Source: Caryophanales bacterium (GTDB lineage Bacteria; Bacillota_I; Bacilli_A; RFN20; CAG-826). From it: a stretch of DNA of 48,983 nt. A program made the position numbers and the translations under genes. Positions 31,692 to 39,516 of this stretch are shown in pieces. The DNA lies in the NCBI GenBank assembly GCA_022781015.1, contig JALEUF010000150.1, positions 1 through 48,983 of the forward strand, in the 5' to 3' direction. The notes below the pieces were generated by a model that made no database searches, was not told where the DNA came from, and was given only the letters and a program-made list of their open reading frames with translations. Position 1 is the stretch's first letter, and each line of letters opens with the position of its first letter.

Positions 31692-33752
31692 ATGGCAGAG
31701 CAAGAAAAAAACGAGTCCGCTTCAAAAGAAATTGTAAATGAAGAAGATCGCTTCACTTACAAAAAAGAAGACGTGACTAACGAAAAAGCCCTAGAAAAAG
31801 CAAAGGCTGACTATAGCGGAAGCGATATTCAAGTTCTTGAAGGACTTGAAGCCGTCAGGAAACGTCCTGGTATGTATATTGCTACCACTGCTTCGGCTGG
31901 TCTTCACCACCTTGTGTGGGAAATTGTCGATAACTCAATCGACGAAGCTTTGGCTGGATATTGTAAAAATATCGAAGTAACAATTAACAAAGACAACTCC
32001 ATCACCGTAAGAGATGACGGTCGTGGCGTACCTGTTGACAAGGTTGCTAAATCCGGATTGTCTGGTGTTGAAACCGTTTATACAATCCTTCACGCTGGTG
32101 GTAAATTCGGCGGAGAGGGTGGATATAAGGTATCCGGCGGTTTGCATGGTGTCGGTGCTTCTGTAGTTAATGCTTTATCCGAATGGATGGATGTCACCGT
32201 TTGTAGAGACGGAGGCAAATTCTTCCTTCGTTTTGAAAATGGAGGCCATCCAGTAGGTCATTTAGCTAGAATTGGGGATTCGACCGAAGAAGAAAGAGGT
32301 ACAACCGTTTCCTTTAAGCCTGACCCAACAATCTTTACCGAAACAACTATCTACAATTACGAGACCATCAAGAACCACATGAGGCAAATGGCCTTCCTTA
32401 ATGGCGGAATCAAAATCACTTTAACCGATTTACGTGAAGAAACTCCTGTCACTGAAACATTTAAATATGATGGCGGTATCCGCGAATATGTTTCCTACAT
32501 CGATGTTAATAAATTAGTAAAACTCCCACCTGAACCAATCTATTGTCAAGGTGCTGAAGAAGTTACTTTAGCAGATGGAGAAACTAAAGAAAGAATCTAT
32601 GCCGAAGTTGCTCTTCAATGGACTGATTCCTATGATCAAAACGGTATTTACTCTTTCTGCAATAACATTTCTACTAAAGAAGGTGGAACCCATGTTGAAG
32701 GTTTGAACCTTGCTTTAGGTAGAATAATTAACGACTACGCATTAAAACAAAAACTTCTAAAAGAGGATGAAGAAAGGTTTAGTGGGAACGATTGCCGTGA
32801 AGGTTTGACTGCTGTTGTTTCCGTTAAACATCCTAACCCACAATATGAAGGACAAACCAAGACTAAACTTGGTAACTCTGAAGTTAGAAAGATTGTTTCT
32901 ACTGTCGTCGGAGATGGATTAAGCCAATGGCTATATGAAAATCCAAACGAAGCCAAGGAAATAATCGAAAAGATTCGTCTTGCAACAAAAGCAAGGAATG
33001 CTGCTCAAGCTGCTAGAGAAAGAATTCGTAAGAGTTCAATGGAACTCACTACTCTCCCGGGCAAATTAGCAGACTGCTCATCTAAAGATCCGGAAATCTG
33101 TGAATTATATATAGTCGAAGGTAATTCTGCAGGTGGCAGTGCTAAAAATGGCAGAGATAGAGAAACCCAAGCCATTCTTCCTTTAAGAGGTAAGATCCTT
33201 AATGTTGAAAAGGCTAGGGAAGAAAGAATCTGGGCCAATGCCGAAATTGGTAACATGATCACCGCTATTGGGGCTGGTATTAGAGAAAACTTTGATGTTA
33301 CCAAGATTAGATATAACAAGATTGTCATCATGACCGATGCTGACGTCGATGGCGATCATATCAGAATCTTATTGTTAACATTCTTCTATAGATTTATGCG
33401 TCCTCTTCTAGATGAAGGACATGTCTATATTGCTCAACCTCCTCTATATAAAATTGATTATAAAGGAAGCGCATATTATGCCTATAACGATGCCCAACTC
33501 GAAGTCTTAAAGAAACAACTAGGACTAAAAGCAGGCTACCCATTCCAACGTTATAAAGGCTTAGGTGAAATGGATGCCAACCAGCTTTGGGAAACAACCA
33601 TGGATCCAAAGCAAAGAAAGATGATACGTATTACTATTGATGATGCGGCCCAAGCTGAAAAGGCCTTCACCGACTTAATGGGCGATGAAGTATTGCCAAG
33701 ACGTCAATATATCGTCGAAAATGCTAAATTCGTTAAGAATCTTGATATATGA
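31692..33752 (+). CDS. gyrB: DNA gyrase subunit B
   Basis: ATPase subunit of gyrase. Start at MAEQEKNESAS: AGGAGG lies 8 bases upstream, whereas the longer frame from 31653 overlaps recF. The 686-aa protein carries a charged ~40-residue N-terminal extension, then the GHKL ATPase (EIVDNSIDEALAG, DDGRGVPV, GLHGVGASVV), transducer, and Toprim with EGNSAGGSAK, PLRGKILNVEKA and DADVDGDHIRILLL. Followed by gyrA after 14 bases. Confidence 0.97.
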   Translation: MAEQEKNESASKEIVNEEDRFTYKKEDVTNEKALEKAKADYSGSDIQVLEGLEAVRKRPGMYIATTASAGLHHLVWEIVDNSIDEALAGYCKNIEVTINKDNSITVRDDGRGVPVDKVAKSGLSGVETVYTILHAGGKFGGEGGYKVSGGLHGVGASVVNALSEWMDVTVCRDGGKFFLRFENGGHPVGHLARIGDSTEEERGTTVSFKPDPTIFTETTIYNYETIKNHMRQMAFLNGGIKITLTDLREETPVTETFKYDGGIREYVSYIDVNKLVKLPPEPIYCQGAEEVTLADGETKERIYAEVALQWTDSYDQNGIYSFCNNISTKEGGTHVEGLNLALGRIINDYALKQKLLKEDEERFSGNDCREGLTAVVSVKHPNPQYEGQTKTKLGNSEVRKIVSTVVGDGLSQWLYENPNEAKEIIEKIRLATKARNAAQAARERIRKSSMELTTLPGKLADCSSKDPEICELYIVEGNSAGGSAKNGRDRETQAILPLRGKILNVEKAREERIWANAEIGNMITAIGAGIRENFDVTKIRYNKIVIMTDADVDGDHIRILLLTFFYRFMRPLLDEGHVYIAQPPLYKIDYKGSAYYAYNDAQLEVLKKQLGLKAGYPFQRYKGLGEMDANQLWETTMDPKQRKMIRITIDDAAQAEKAFTDLMGDEVLPRRQYIVENAKFVKNLDI

Positions 33753-33766
33753 GGAGGGATGATTAA

Positions 33767-36508
33767 ATGGAAAACGATGAAAAGAAATTAATCGATGAAG
33801 AAACTTCTGCTGACGAAGAAACCTCTTCCGATGAAGAATCTTCTGAAAACGAAGAAAACGCCACCGAAAAACCTTTAGTAGCCTCAAGAGAAGGACAGCA
33901 ATCCGAAGATGCCATGTTTGGCCATGAAGCTGCCGTTTCTGGAATTATCCCAGGCTTAATTGATAGAGATATTTCAGACGAAGTCAAAACAGCCTTCCTC
34001 GATTATTCCATGTCAGTTATTGTCTCTCGTGCAATTCCTGATGTAAGGGATGGCTTCAAACCAGTTCAACGTAGAATCATCTACGGCATGAATGAATCCG
34101 GCATGCAACCGAATAAGCCATATAAGAAATGCGCTCGTATCGTTGGCGACGTCATGGGTAAATATCACCCTCATGGCGATAGTGCTCTTTATGGAACATT
34201 AGTTCGTTTAGCTCAACCTTTCTCACTTCGTTATACATTAGTTGACGGACACGGTAACTTCGGTTCTATCGATGGCGATGAAGCTGCTGCTATGCGTTAT
34301 ACCGAAGCTAGGATGAATAAACTTAGCCTCGAACTTGTACGAGACATCAATTGCGATACTGTCAATTTCGTCGCTAACTATGATGGCACCGAAGTCGAAC
34401 CAGAGGTATTGCCTTGCCGTTTCCCTAACTTAATTGTTAATGGTAGCCAAGGTATTGCCGTTGGTATGGCTACCAACATGGCTCCACATAATTTAAGTGA
34501 AACCATTGATGCTGTTATTGCTGTTGCCAAAAACCCAGAACTCACCCCTGCCGAAATAATGCAAAATTATTTACCAGGACCTGATTTCCCAAGTGGCGGT
34601 ATCATTTTAGGACGTCAAGGAATCCTTGATGCCTATACTACTGGACAAGGCACCATTACCATCCGTTCTAAATACCACATCGAGGAAATGGATAATGGCA
34701 AATCTAGGATTGTCGTTACTGAAATTCCATATCAAGTAAATAAGGCTGCCTTAGTTGAAAATATTGGAACTCTAGTTCGTGATAAAGTCATTGATGGCAT
34801 CGTTGATGTTAGAGATGAATCCAATAAAGAGGGGATACGTGTAGTCGTTGAGATAAGAAAAGACTGCATTCCTGAGGTTGTTGCCAATAATTTATTAAAG
34901 CACACTGCTTTACAAACTAACTTTGGTATTATTAATCTTTGCCTTGAAGATGGGGCTCCTAAGATTTTAGGAATCGATGCCTTGCTAAAAGACTACATCG
35001 AATTCCAAATCAGCGTCTTAACTAGAAGAACAAAATTCTTATTAAAAAGAGATTCCGATAGACTTCATATCGTCGAAGGCTTGATACTTGCTCACGATAA
35101 TATCGATGAAGTTATCCATATCATCAGAGATTCTAAAAATGATGAAGAATCTTCTGCTAGATTAAACGAAAGATTTGGGTTAAGCCAACCTCAATGTGAT
35201 GCCATTTTAGCGATGACATTACGTCGTTTACAAGGAATGGAACAAGATAAATTAATGGCTGAAAAACATTCTTTGGAAGCTAATATCGCTGAATACAATA
35301 GATTATTATCATCTAGAGACAACATCGTTGATTTAATGATTAAAGAATTAGGCGAAATTAAGGATAAGTTCGGCGATTCTCGTTTGACTGAAATCTCTGA
35401 CGATGCTGCCGATATCGAAAACGAGGATTTGATTCCTCAAAAGAACATTATCGTTGCCCTTACTAAAAACGGCTACATCAAGCGTGTTGATGATGATACT
35501 TTCTCTGCCCAGCACCGCGGAGGTAGAGGCATTACCGGTATGAAGACCGTTGGTGGCGATATTGTTAAACTTATCAAGCACACCAAAACACATACCGATA
35601 TTCTTTTCTTCACTACACTAGGCAAAGTATATCGTTTACGTGGCTATCAAATTCCTGATTCTGGAAGAATTGGAAAAGGCATGCCTGCCCAAAACTTCCT
35701 CAATTTAGATAAGGAAGAAAAGGTCGTTTCAATAGTACCATGCGATGATTATCCAGAAGATAATTACCTCTTCTTCATCTCAAGGAATGGTATCGTTAAG
35801 AGAACTTCTTTGAAGATGTTCGAATCCATCCATAGCAACGGAAAGATTGCTGTTGGATTAAAAGAAGGTGACGATTTATTTGATGTAAAGCGTACTGATG
35901 GACATGCGATTGTCTCGCTTGCTAGCGATAATGGAAAACTTTGTAGCTTCTATGAAGAAGAAGTCCGCGACATGGGCAGAACCGCTGCTGGCGTCAAGGG
36001 CATGAATCTTGATGATGGATCTATAATCGTTGGTGCTACTACATCATTAGAAGGCGACAAGATCTTAGTCTTAACAAATAAGGGATTTGGAAAGATTTCT
36101 TATGCTAAAGATACTGAAGTTACCATGGAAGATGGTACAACTAGAACCTATGATGGCTATAGATTGACTTCCCGTGGCGCTAAAGGTGTCTTGACCATCA
36201 AGACTACTGCTAAAACCGGTGTCTTATGTGCTGTTAGAGCCGTCAATGGAGATGAAGATTTATTGGTAGTTACTCAATCTGGTATTGTTATCCGTACTCC
36301 AATTTCTGAAATCAAGATTGCCGGACGTAATACACAAGGCGTCAAGATAATTGCCGTTGATGAAAAGACCAAAGTTGCTTCTATTGCTATAATTCCTCAT
36401 TCTGATGTCGAAGAAGAGGAAGAAGGCGAAGAAGCTATTGATGAAGTTACAGAGCCTGAAGAAACTGCAGCTACTGAAAAGGTCGTTCGTCCTGACGAAG
36501 TTGAATAA
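33767..36508 (+). CDS. gyrA: DNA gyrase subunit A
   Basis: DNA-cleaving subunit of gyrase. The 913-aa protein has an unusual acidic N-terminal extension (residues 1-58, many Glu/Ser/Asp), then the core KTAFLDYSMSVIVSRAIPDVRDG, catalytic Tyr178 in AAMRYTEARM, and the C-terminal DNA-wrapping blades with the GyrA box as QHRGGRG, ending in an acidic tail. The wrapping domain and box mark it as gyrase rather than topoisomerase IV. In the quinolone region HPHGDSALYG, Ser139 is kept but the usual acidic residue four further on is Gly143. Ribosome site GAGGAGGGA. Confidence 0.97.
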   Translation: MENDEKKLIDEETSADEETSSDEESSENEENATEKPLVASREGQQSEDAMFGHEAAVSGIIPGLIDRDISDEVKTAFLDYSMSVIVSRAIPDVRDGFKPVQRRIIYGMNESGMQPNKPYKKCARIVGDVMGKYHPHGDSALYGTLVRLAQPFSLRYTLVDGHGNFGSIDGDEAAAMRYTEARMNKLSLELVRDINCDTVNFVANYDGTEVEPEVLPCRFPNLIVNGSQGIAVGMATNMAPHNLSETIDAVIAVAKNPELTPAEIMQNYLPGPDFPSGGIILGRQGILDAYTTGQGTITIRSKYHIEEMDNGKSRIVVTEIPYQVNKAALVENIGTLVRDKVIDGIVDVRDESNKEGIRVVVEIRKDCIPEVVANNLLKHTALQTNFGIINLCLEDGAPKILGIDALLKDYIEFQISVLTRRTKFLLKRDSDRLHIVEGLILAHDNIDEVIHIIRDSKNDEESSARLNERFGLSQPQCDAILAMTLRRLQGMEQDKLMAEKHSLEANIAEYNRLLSSRDNIVDLMIKELGEIKDKFGDSRLTEISDDAADIENEDLIPQKNIIVALTKNGYIKRVDDDTFSAQHRGGRGITGMKTVGGDIVKLIKHTKTHTDILFFTTLGKVYRLRGYQIPDSGRIGKGMPAQNFLNLDKEEKVVSIVPCDDYPEDNYLFFISRNGIVKRTSLKMFESIHSNGKIAVGLKEGDDLFDVKRTDGHAIVSLASDNGKLCSFYEEEVRDMGRTAAGVKGMNLDDGSIIVGATTSLEGDKILVLTNKGFGKISYAKDTEVTMEDGTTRTYDGYRLTSRGAKGVLTIKTTAKTGVLCAVRAVNGDEDLLVVTQSGIVIRTPISEIKIAGRNTQGVKIIAVDEKTKVASIAIIPHSDVEEEEEGEEAIDEVTEPEETAATEKVVRPDEVE

Positions 36509-36513
36509 GATTC

Positions 36514-37518
36514 ATGAAGGTCTATATTCATTTCAAAAACAAAAATAACCAACAAGCCTTTGAGGGTGTACGCATACGCAAGACCCTCAAGGGTGAATGC
36601 GAGAGTGTGGGGATTGCCTGGGTAGATTCGCAGTGGCAATCTCCCGATCTCGCTACTTTTATTTCTTATTCAGACATAAACAAGTTGAATGATTGTAAGC
36701 TTGATGGGGTAAAAACTGTTGTTTGCTGCTTCTATTCTGAACGTGATGAAAAAGCCTCTTTCCTTAAAAAGAAGGGAGGCGTGTATCAATTAGACAAGAA
36801 AAAAACAAAATTCTTGAATGCAAGTGACCTAGTTTTGGTGCCTAATGAAATATTAAAGGAATTTGCTTTGACGCATGGAGTAAAAACTAGAGTTGAAGTT
36901 CTTCCTTTTTGCTTGACCCAATCCAAATTTGATAAACGTAATAACGACAAAGAAATCTTCCCTAGGTATTTTTCGATTAGGGAAAATGAGAAAGTTGTTA
37001 TATGTACCGGTTCTTTTAAAGACAAGGAAAAGCTTTCTTCTTTGTATAGAATTGCTTCATCTTGTCCTTCCTATAGGTTTTTCTTTTTCGGAACCGATAT
37101 GGGAAAATGGCTATCTTATTCCAAAATAAAAGGAGTTAGCAAGCCTAAAAACGTTTCATTAGAATCTTTAGTTGCTGATGATATTTATAGAAGTGCTCTC
37201 TTACGCGCATCTATATACTTAGTGTTAGATGATATTCCTGATGTAATTGGGGTCATGGATGCCTTCAGCGCTTCTTGCCAAGTAGTTTGCCTAGGAAAGC
37301 AACCCTTAAACGACCTATTAATTGATCAAAAAACTTGTTACATGTTTGAAAAAGAAGAAAAAATTTCCAATTTTCTTGAATTAATGTATCAAGAAAAAAC
37401 AAACAATACTATAATTCAATCGTTATCCTTGGCTAGAAAATATTCATTGGCCAAAGGAGGAGAAATCCTAAAAGGATATTATTTGTCCTTGTTAGAGAAG
37501 GAGAAAGAAAATGCTTGA
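36514..37518 (+). CDS. Putative GT-B-type glycosyltransferase-like protein
   Basis: A 334-aa cytoplasmic protein that starts 5 bases after gyrA and overlaps serS by 8 bases, so it is embedded in the gyrase-serS transcript. It has the outline of a GT-B transferase: an N-terminal Rossmann half (MKVYIHFKNKN, LDGVKTVVCCFYSERDE, ASDLVLVPNEILKEF), a linker ending VEVLPFCLT, and a second half with VVICTGSFKDKEKL, YRFFFFGTDMG and SIYLVLDDIPDVIGVMDAFSASCQVVCLG, resembling the donor-site region of family GT4. There is no clear EX7E motif, so catalytic activity is uncertain and the sugar and acceptor are unknown. Confidence 0.55.
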   Translation: MKVYIHFKNKNNQQAFEGVRIRKTLKGECESVGIAWVDSQWQSPDLATFISYSDINKLNDCKLDGVKTVVCCFYSERDEKASFLKKKGGVYQLDKKKTKFLNASDLVLVPNEILKEFALTHGVKTRVEVLPFCLTQSKFDKRNNDKEIFPRYFSIRENEKVVICTGSFKDKEKLSSLYRIASSCPSYRFFFFGTDMGKWLSYSKIKGVSKPKNVSLESLVADDIYRSALLRASIYLVLDDIPDVIGVMDAFSASCQVVCLGKQPLNDLLIDQKTCYMFEKEEKISNFLELMYQEKTNNTIIQSLSLARKYSLAKGGEILKGYYLSLLEKEKENA

Positions 37519-38791
37519 TGTAAAACTCATCCTAGAAAAGCCAGATTATGTAAAAGCGGCTTTAAAGAAGAAATTATGGGACTTTGATCCAACTGAAATT
37601 ATTGAATTATCTTCCCAAAGACTTGAACTTTTAAAGAAAGTTGAGGCTATTAAGGCTGAACAAAATAAATTATCTGCTTCAGTTCCTGCAATTAAAAAAG
37701 AAGGCGGAGATGTAAAATCCATCTTTGCTAAAGTTAAAGAACTTGGTGCCCAAAATAAGGAAAGCGAGGAAAGGCTAAACGAAATCGAAGCCAAGATTAA
37801 GTCTCTTGTCGAAGTTCTTCCAAACCTTCCTGATGATGATTTGGTTGCTGGTTCAAAAGAAAATAACCACCCAATTTATCATTTTGGAGAAGAAAGAAAG
37901 TTCGGTTTTACTCCAAAGAACCATGTTGAGCTTTGCGAATCCCTAGGATTAATTGATTATAAAAGAGCCGCCAAAATCAGTGGGACTGGTACTTGGATTT
38001 ATACAAATCTAGGTGCACGTCTAGAATGGGCTTTATTAAATTATTTCATCGAAAACCATCTTGCTGATGGATATGAAATGATTCTTCCTCCTCATATTTT
38101 GAATTATGAATCTGGCTATACCGCTGGACAATTCCCAAAATTCGAAAGCGATGTATTTTGGCTAGAAGGGATGGAACCAAGGAAATTCATCCTCCCAACC
38201 GCCGAAACTGCCTTGGTCAACTTACATAGAAACGAAATCCTTTCTTTAAATGATTTGCCAAAGAAATATTTCGCCTATACTCCTTGCTATAGAAAGGAAG
38301 CTGGTTCTTATCGTACTGAAGAAAGAGGCATGATTAGAGGTTATCAATTCAATAAAGTCGAAATGGTCCAATATACAACCGAAGAAGGTAGCGATGCTGC
38401 TTTTGAAGAAATGGTTAATAAGGCCAAGAAACTTGTTGAAGGATTAGGATTAACCTATCAGATTGACAAACTAGCTGCTGGAGATTGCTCCCATTCAATG
38501 GCTAGGACATATGATATCGAAGTTTGGATTCCATCTATGGGAATTTATAAAGAAGTATCTTCTGTCTCCAATGCAAGAGATTATCAAGCTAGAAGGGGCA
38601 TGATCCGTTATAAAGATGAAAATGGCAAGACCAAATATTGCCATACATTAAACGGATCTGGCCTAGCTACTTCTAGAGTCTTCCCTGCCTTAGTCGAGCA
38701 ACTTCAACAAGAAGACGGCTCTGTAATAATTCCGGTTCCATTACGTAAATATATGGGTGGACTTGAAGTATTAAAACCAATAAAGAAATAA
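37511..38791 (+). CDS. serS: Seryl-tRNA synthetase
   Basis: Charges tRNA-Ser and tRNA-Sec. The 426-aa class II synthetase has the N-terminal antiparallel coiled-coil arm (about 25-105), motif 2 (FAYTPCYRKEAGSYRTEERGMIR) and motif 3 (LNGSGLATSRVFPALVEQ). Ribosome site AAGGAG inside the upstream gene. A strong terminator follows. Confidence 0.97.
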   Translation: MLDVKLILEKPDYVKAALKKKLWDFDPTEIIELSSQRLELLKKVEAIKAEQNKLSASVPAIKKEGGDVKSIFAKVKELGAQNKESEERLNEIEAKIKSLVEVLPNLPDDDLVAGSKENNHPIYHFGEERKFGFTPKNHVELCESLGLIDYKRAAKISGTGTWIYTNLGARLEWALLNYFIENHLADGYEMILPPHILNYESGYTAGQFPKFESDVFWLEGMEPRKFILPTAETALVNLHRNEILSLNDLPKKYFAYTPCYRKEAGSYRTEERGMIRGYQFNKVEMVQYTTEEGSDAAFEEMVNKAKKLVEGLGLTYQIDKLAAGDCSHSMARTYDIEVWIPSMGIYKEVSSVSNARDYQARRGMIRYKDENGKTKYCHTLNGSGLATSRVFPALVEQLQQEDGSVIIPVPLRKYMGGLEVLKPIKK

Positions 38792-38801
38792 ATAAAATCT
38801 C

Positions 38802-38837
38802 AAATCCGTTTACCACGTGTAGGCGGATTTTTCTTTT
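38802..38837 (+). terminator. Terminator of the gyrase-serS transcript
   Basis: AAATCCGTTTAC (38802-38813), loop CACGT, GTAGGCGGATTT (38819-38830): a 12-bp stem with two G-U pairs, then TTCTTTT. The central CACGTG is part of the hairpin, not a parS site. Confidence 0.88.
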
Positions 38838-38882
38838 ACATGCCATACAAGAGAAATTTCATCATTTAATTTGACTAGTTTA

Positions 38883-38891
38883 TGTTATAAT
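38883..38891 (+). promoter_or_regulatory. Extended -10 promoter of the SRP RNA
   Basis: TGTTATAAT: a TGn extension and perfect TATAAT ending 7 bases before G38898, where the SRP RNA should begin. TTGACT lies too close (9-base spacing) to serve as -35. Confidence 0.6.
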
Positions 38892-38897
38892 CCTTTT

Positions 38898-38984
38898 GCC
38901 ATCGCGAGGGCCGAATTGCGAACCAGGTCAGGTGGGGAACCAAGCAGCCTTAAACTCTTTGACCCTGTGCGATGGTTTTATTTT
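38898..38984 (+). ncRNA. ffs: Small bacterial signal recognition particle RNA (4.5S type)
   Basis: The RNA of SRP, which binds Ffh and targets membrane proteins. The conserved tip reads CCAGGTCAGGTGGGGAACCA followed by AGCAGCC, the Ffh-binding internal loop and GGAA tetraloop. The ends CCATCGC (38899-38905) and GCGATGG (38969-38975) close the hairpin, and TTTTATTTT terminates it. Length about 79 bases without the U-run, so no Alu domain. The neighbour tadA matches the tadA/scr/dnaX neighbourhood of Bacillus. Confidence 0.93.
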
Positions 38985-38990
38985 AAAAAT

Positions 38991-39437
38991 ATGGACGTTT
39001 CTTATTTTATGGATCTTGCCTTGCTAGAGGCAAAAAAAGCAAAAGAAGAAGGTGAAATACCTGTTGGGGCGGTTATTGTTAAAGACGACGCTCCTATCGC
39101 TTTTGGCCATAACAAGAAAGAAAGCAAGTTCGATATTTCAAGCCACGCAGAGATTGAAGCCGTAAAAGAAGCGGGACGTGTATTGAAAAAGACTGATTTA
39201 AGCGATTGCTCAATATTTGTTACTCTTGAACCATGCCTTATGTGTGGCGGAGCTTTAAAACAGTCTAGAATCAAATCAATTTATTACGGGGCCAAAGATA
39301 CTCAATTTGGCTTTGAAAGCAGGTATGGTCTATTCTCAATTAAGGATAATTATTCCTCTCCGTTAGTTTATGGAGGGATTAAAGAAAAGGAATGTAAAGA
39401 AATAATCGATGATTTCTTTGCATTGAAAAGACAATAA
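38991..39437 (+). CDS. tadA: tRNA-specific adenosine deaminase TadA
   Basis: Converts A34 to inosine in tRNA-Arg(ACG). The 148-aa zinc deaminase starts MDVSYFMDLALLEAKKAKEEG and has EIPVGAVIV, the His-Ala-Glu site (52-54, His zinc ligand and Glu proton shuttle) and PCLMC (81-85, two Cys ligands). The in-frame ATG at 38871 would read through the SRP RNA and is rejected. The true start comes 6 bases after the SRP terminator U-run and has no ribosome site, so expression may rely on SRP read-through or a leaderless message. Confidence 0.95.
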   Translation: MDVSYFMDLALLEAKKAKEEGEIPVGAVIVKDDAPIAFGHNKKESKFDISSHAEIEAVKEAGRVLKKTDLSDCSIFVTLEPCLMCGGALKQSRIKSIYYGAKDTQFGFESRYGLFSIKDNYSSPLVYGGIKEKECKEIIDDFFALKRQ

Positions 39438-39516
39438 AGAAACACATTGATATTAATGTAGATATTGCATAAAAAAATATAATTGGTTTTTCCTATATTT
39501 GATAAAATATCAAAGC
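39438..39516 (+). promoter_or_regulatory. Promoter region of the ABC/P-ATPase/psuG/tetR operon
   Basis: TAAAAT (39503-39508) lies 8 bases before the ATG at 39517, and there is no ribosome site, so the message may be nearly leaderless. A second TATAAT is at 39478-39483. ACATT-GATATT-AATGT (39444-39459) is an inverted repeat that could bind the TetR-like regulator at the end of the operon. Confidence 0.3.

Noticed and set aside
36561..36610. GC-richer segment with repeated ACCCTCAAG/GGGTG words at the start of the GT-B-like gene
   Set aside because: Looks like an mRNA hairpin by chance within coding sequence; no T-run or regulatory context.
38811..38820. CACGTG inside the serS terminator as a third parS site
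   Set aside because: The flanks do not match the parS consensus, and the sequence is explained by the terminator stem and loop.
38871..38990. N-terminal extension of TadA from 38871
   Set aside because: It would translate the SRP RNA gene; the family begins at MDVSYF.
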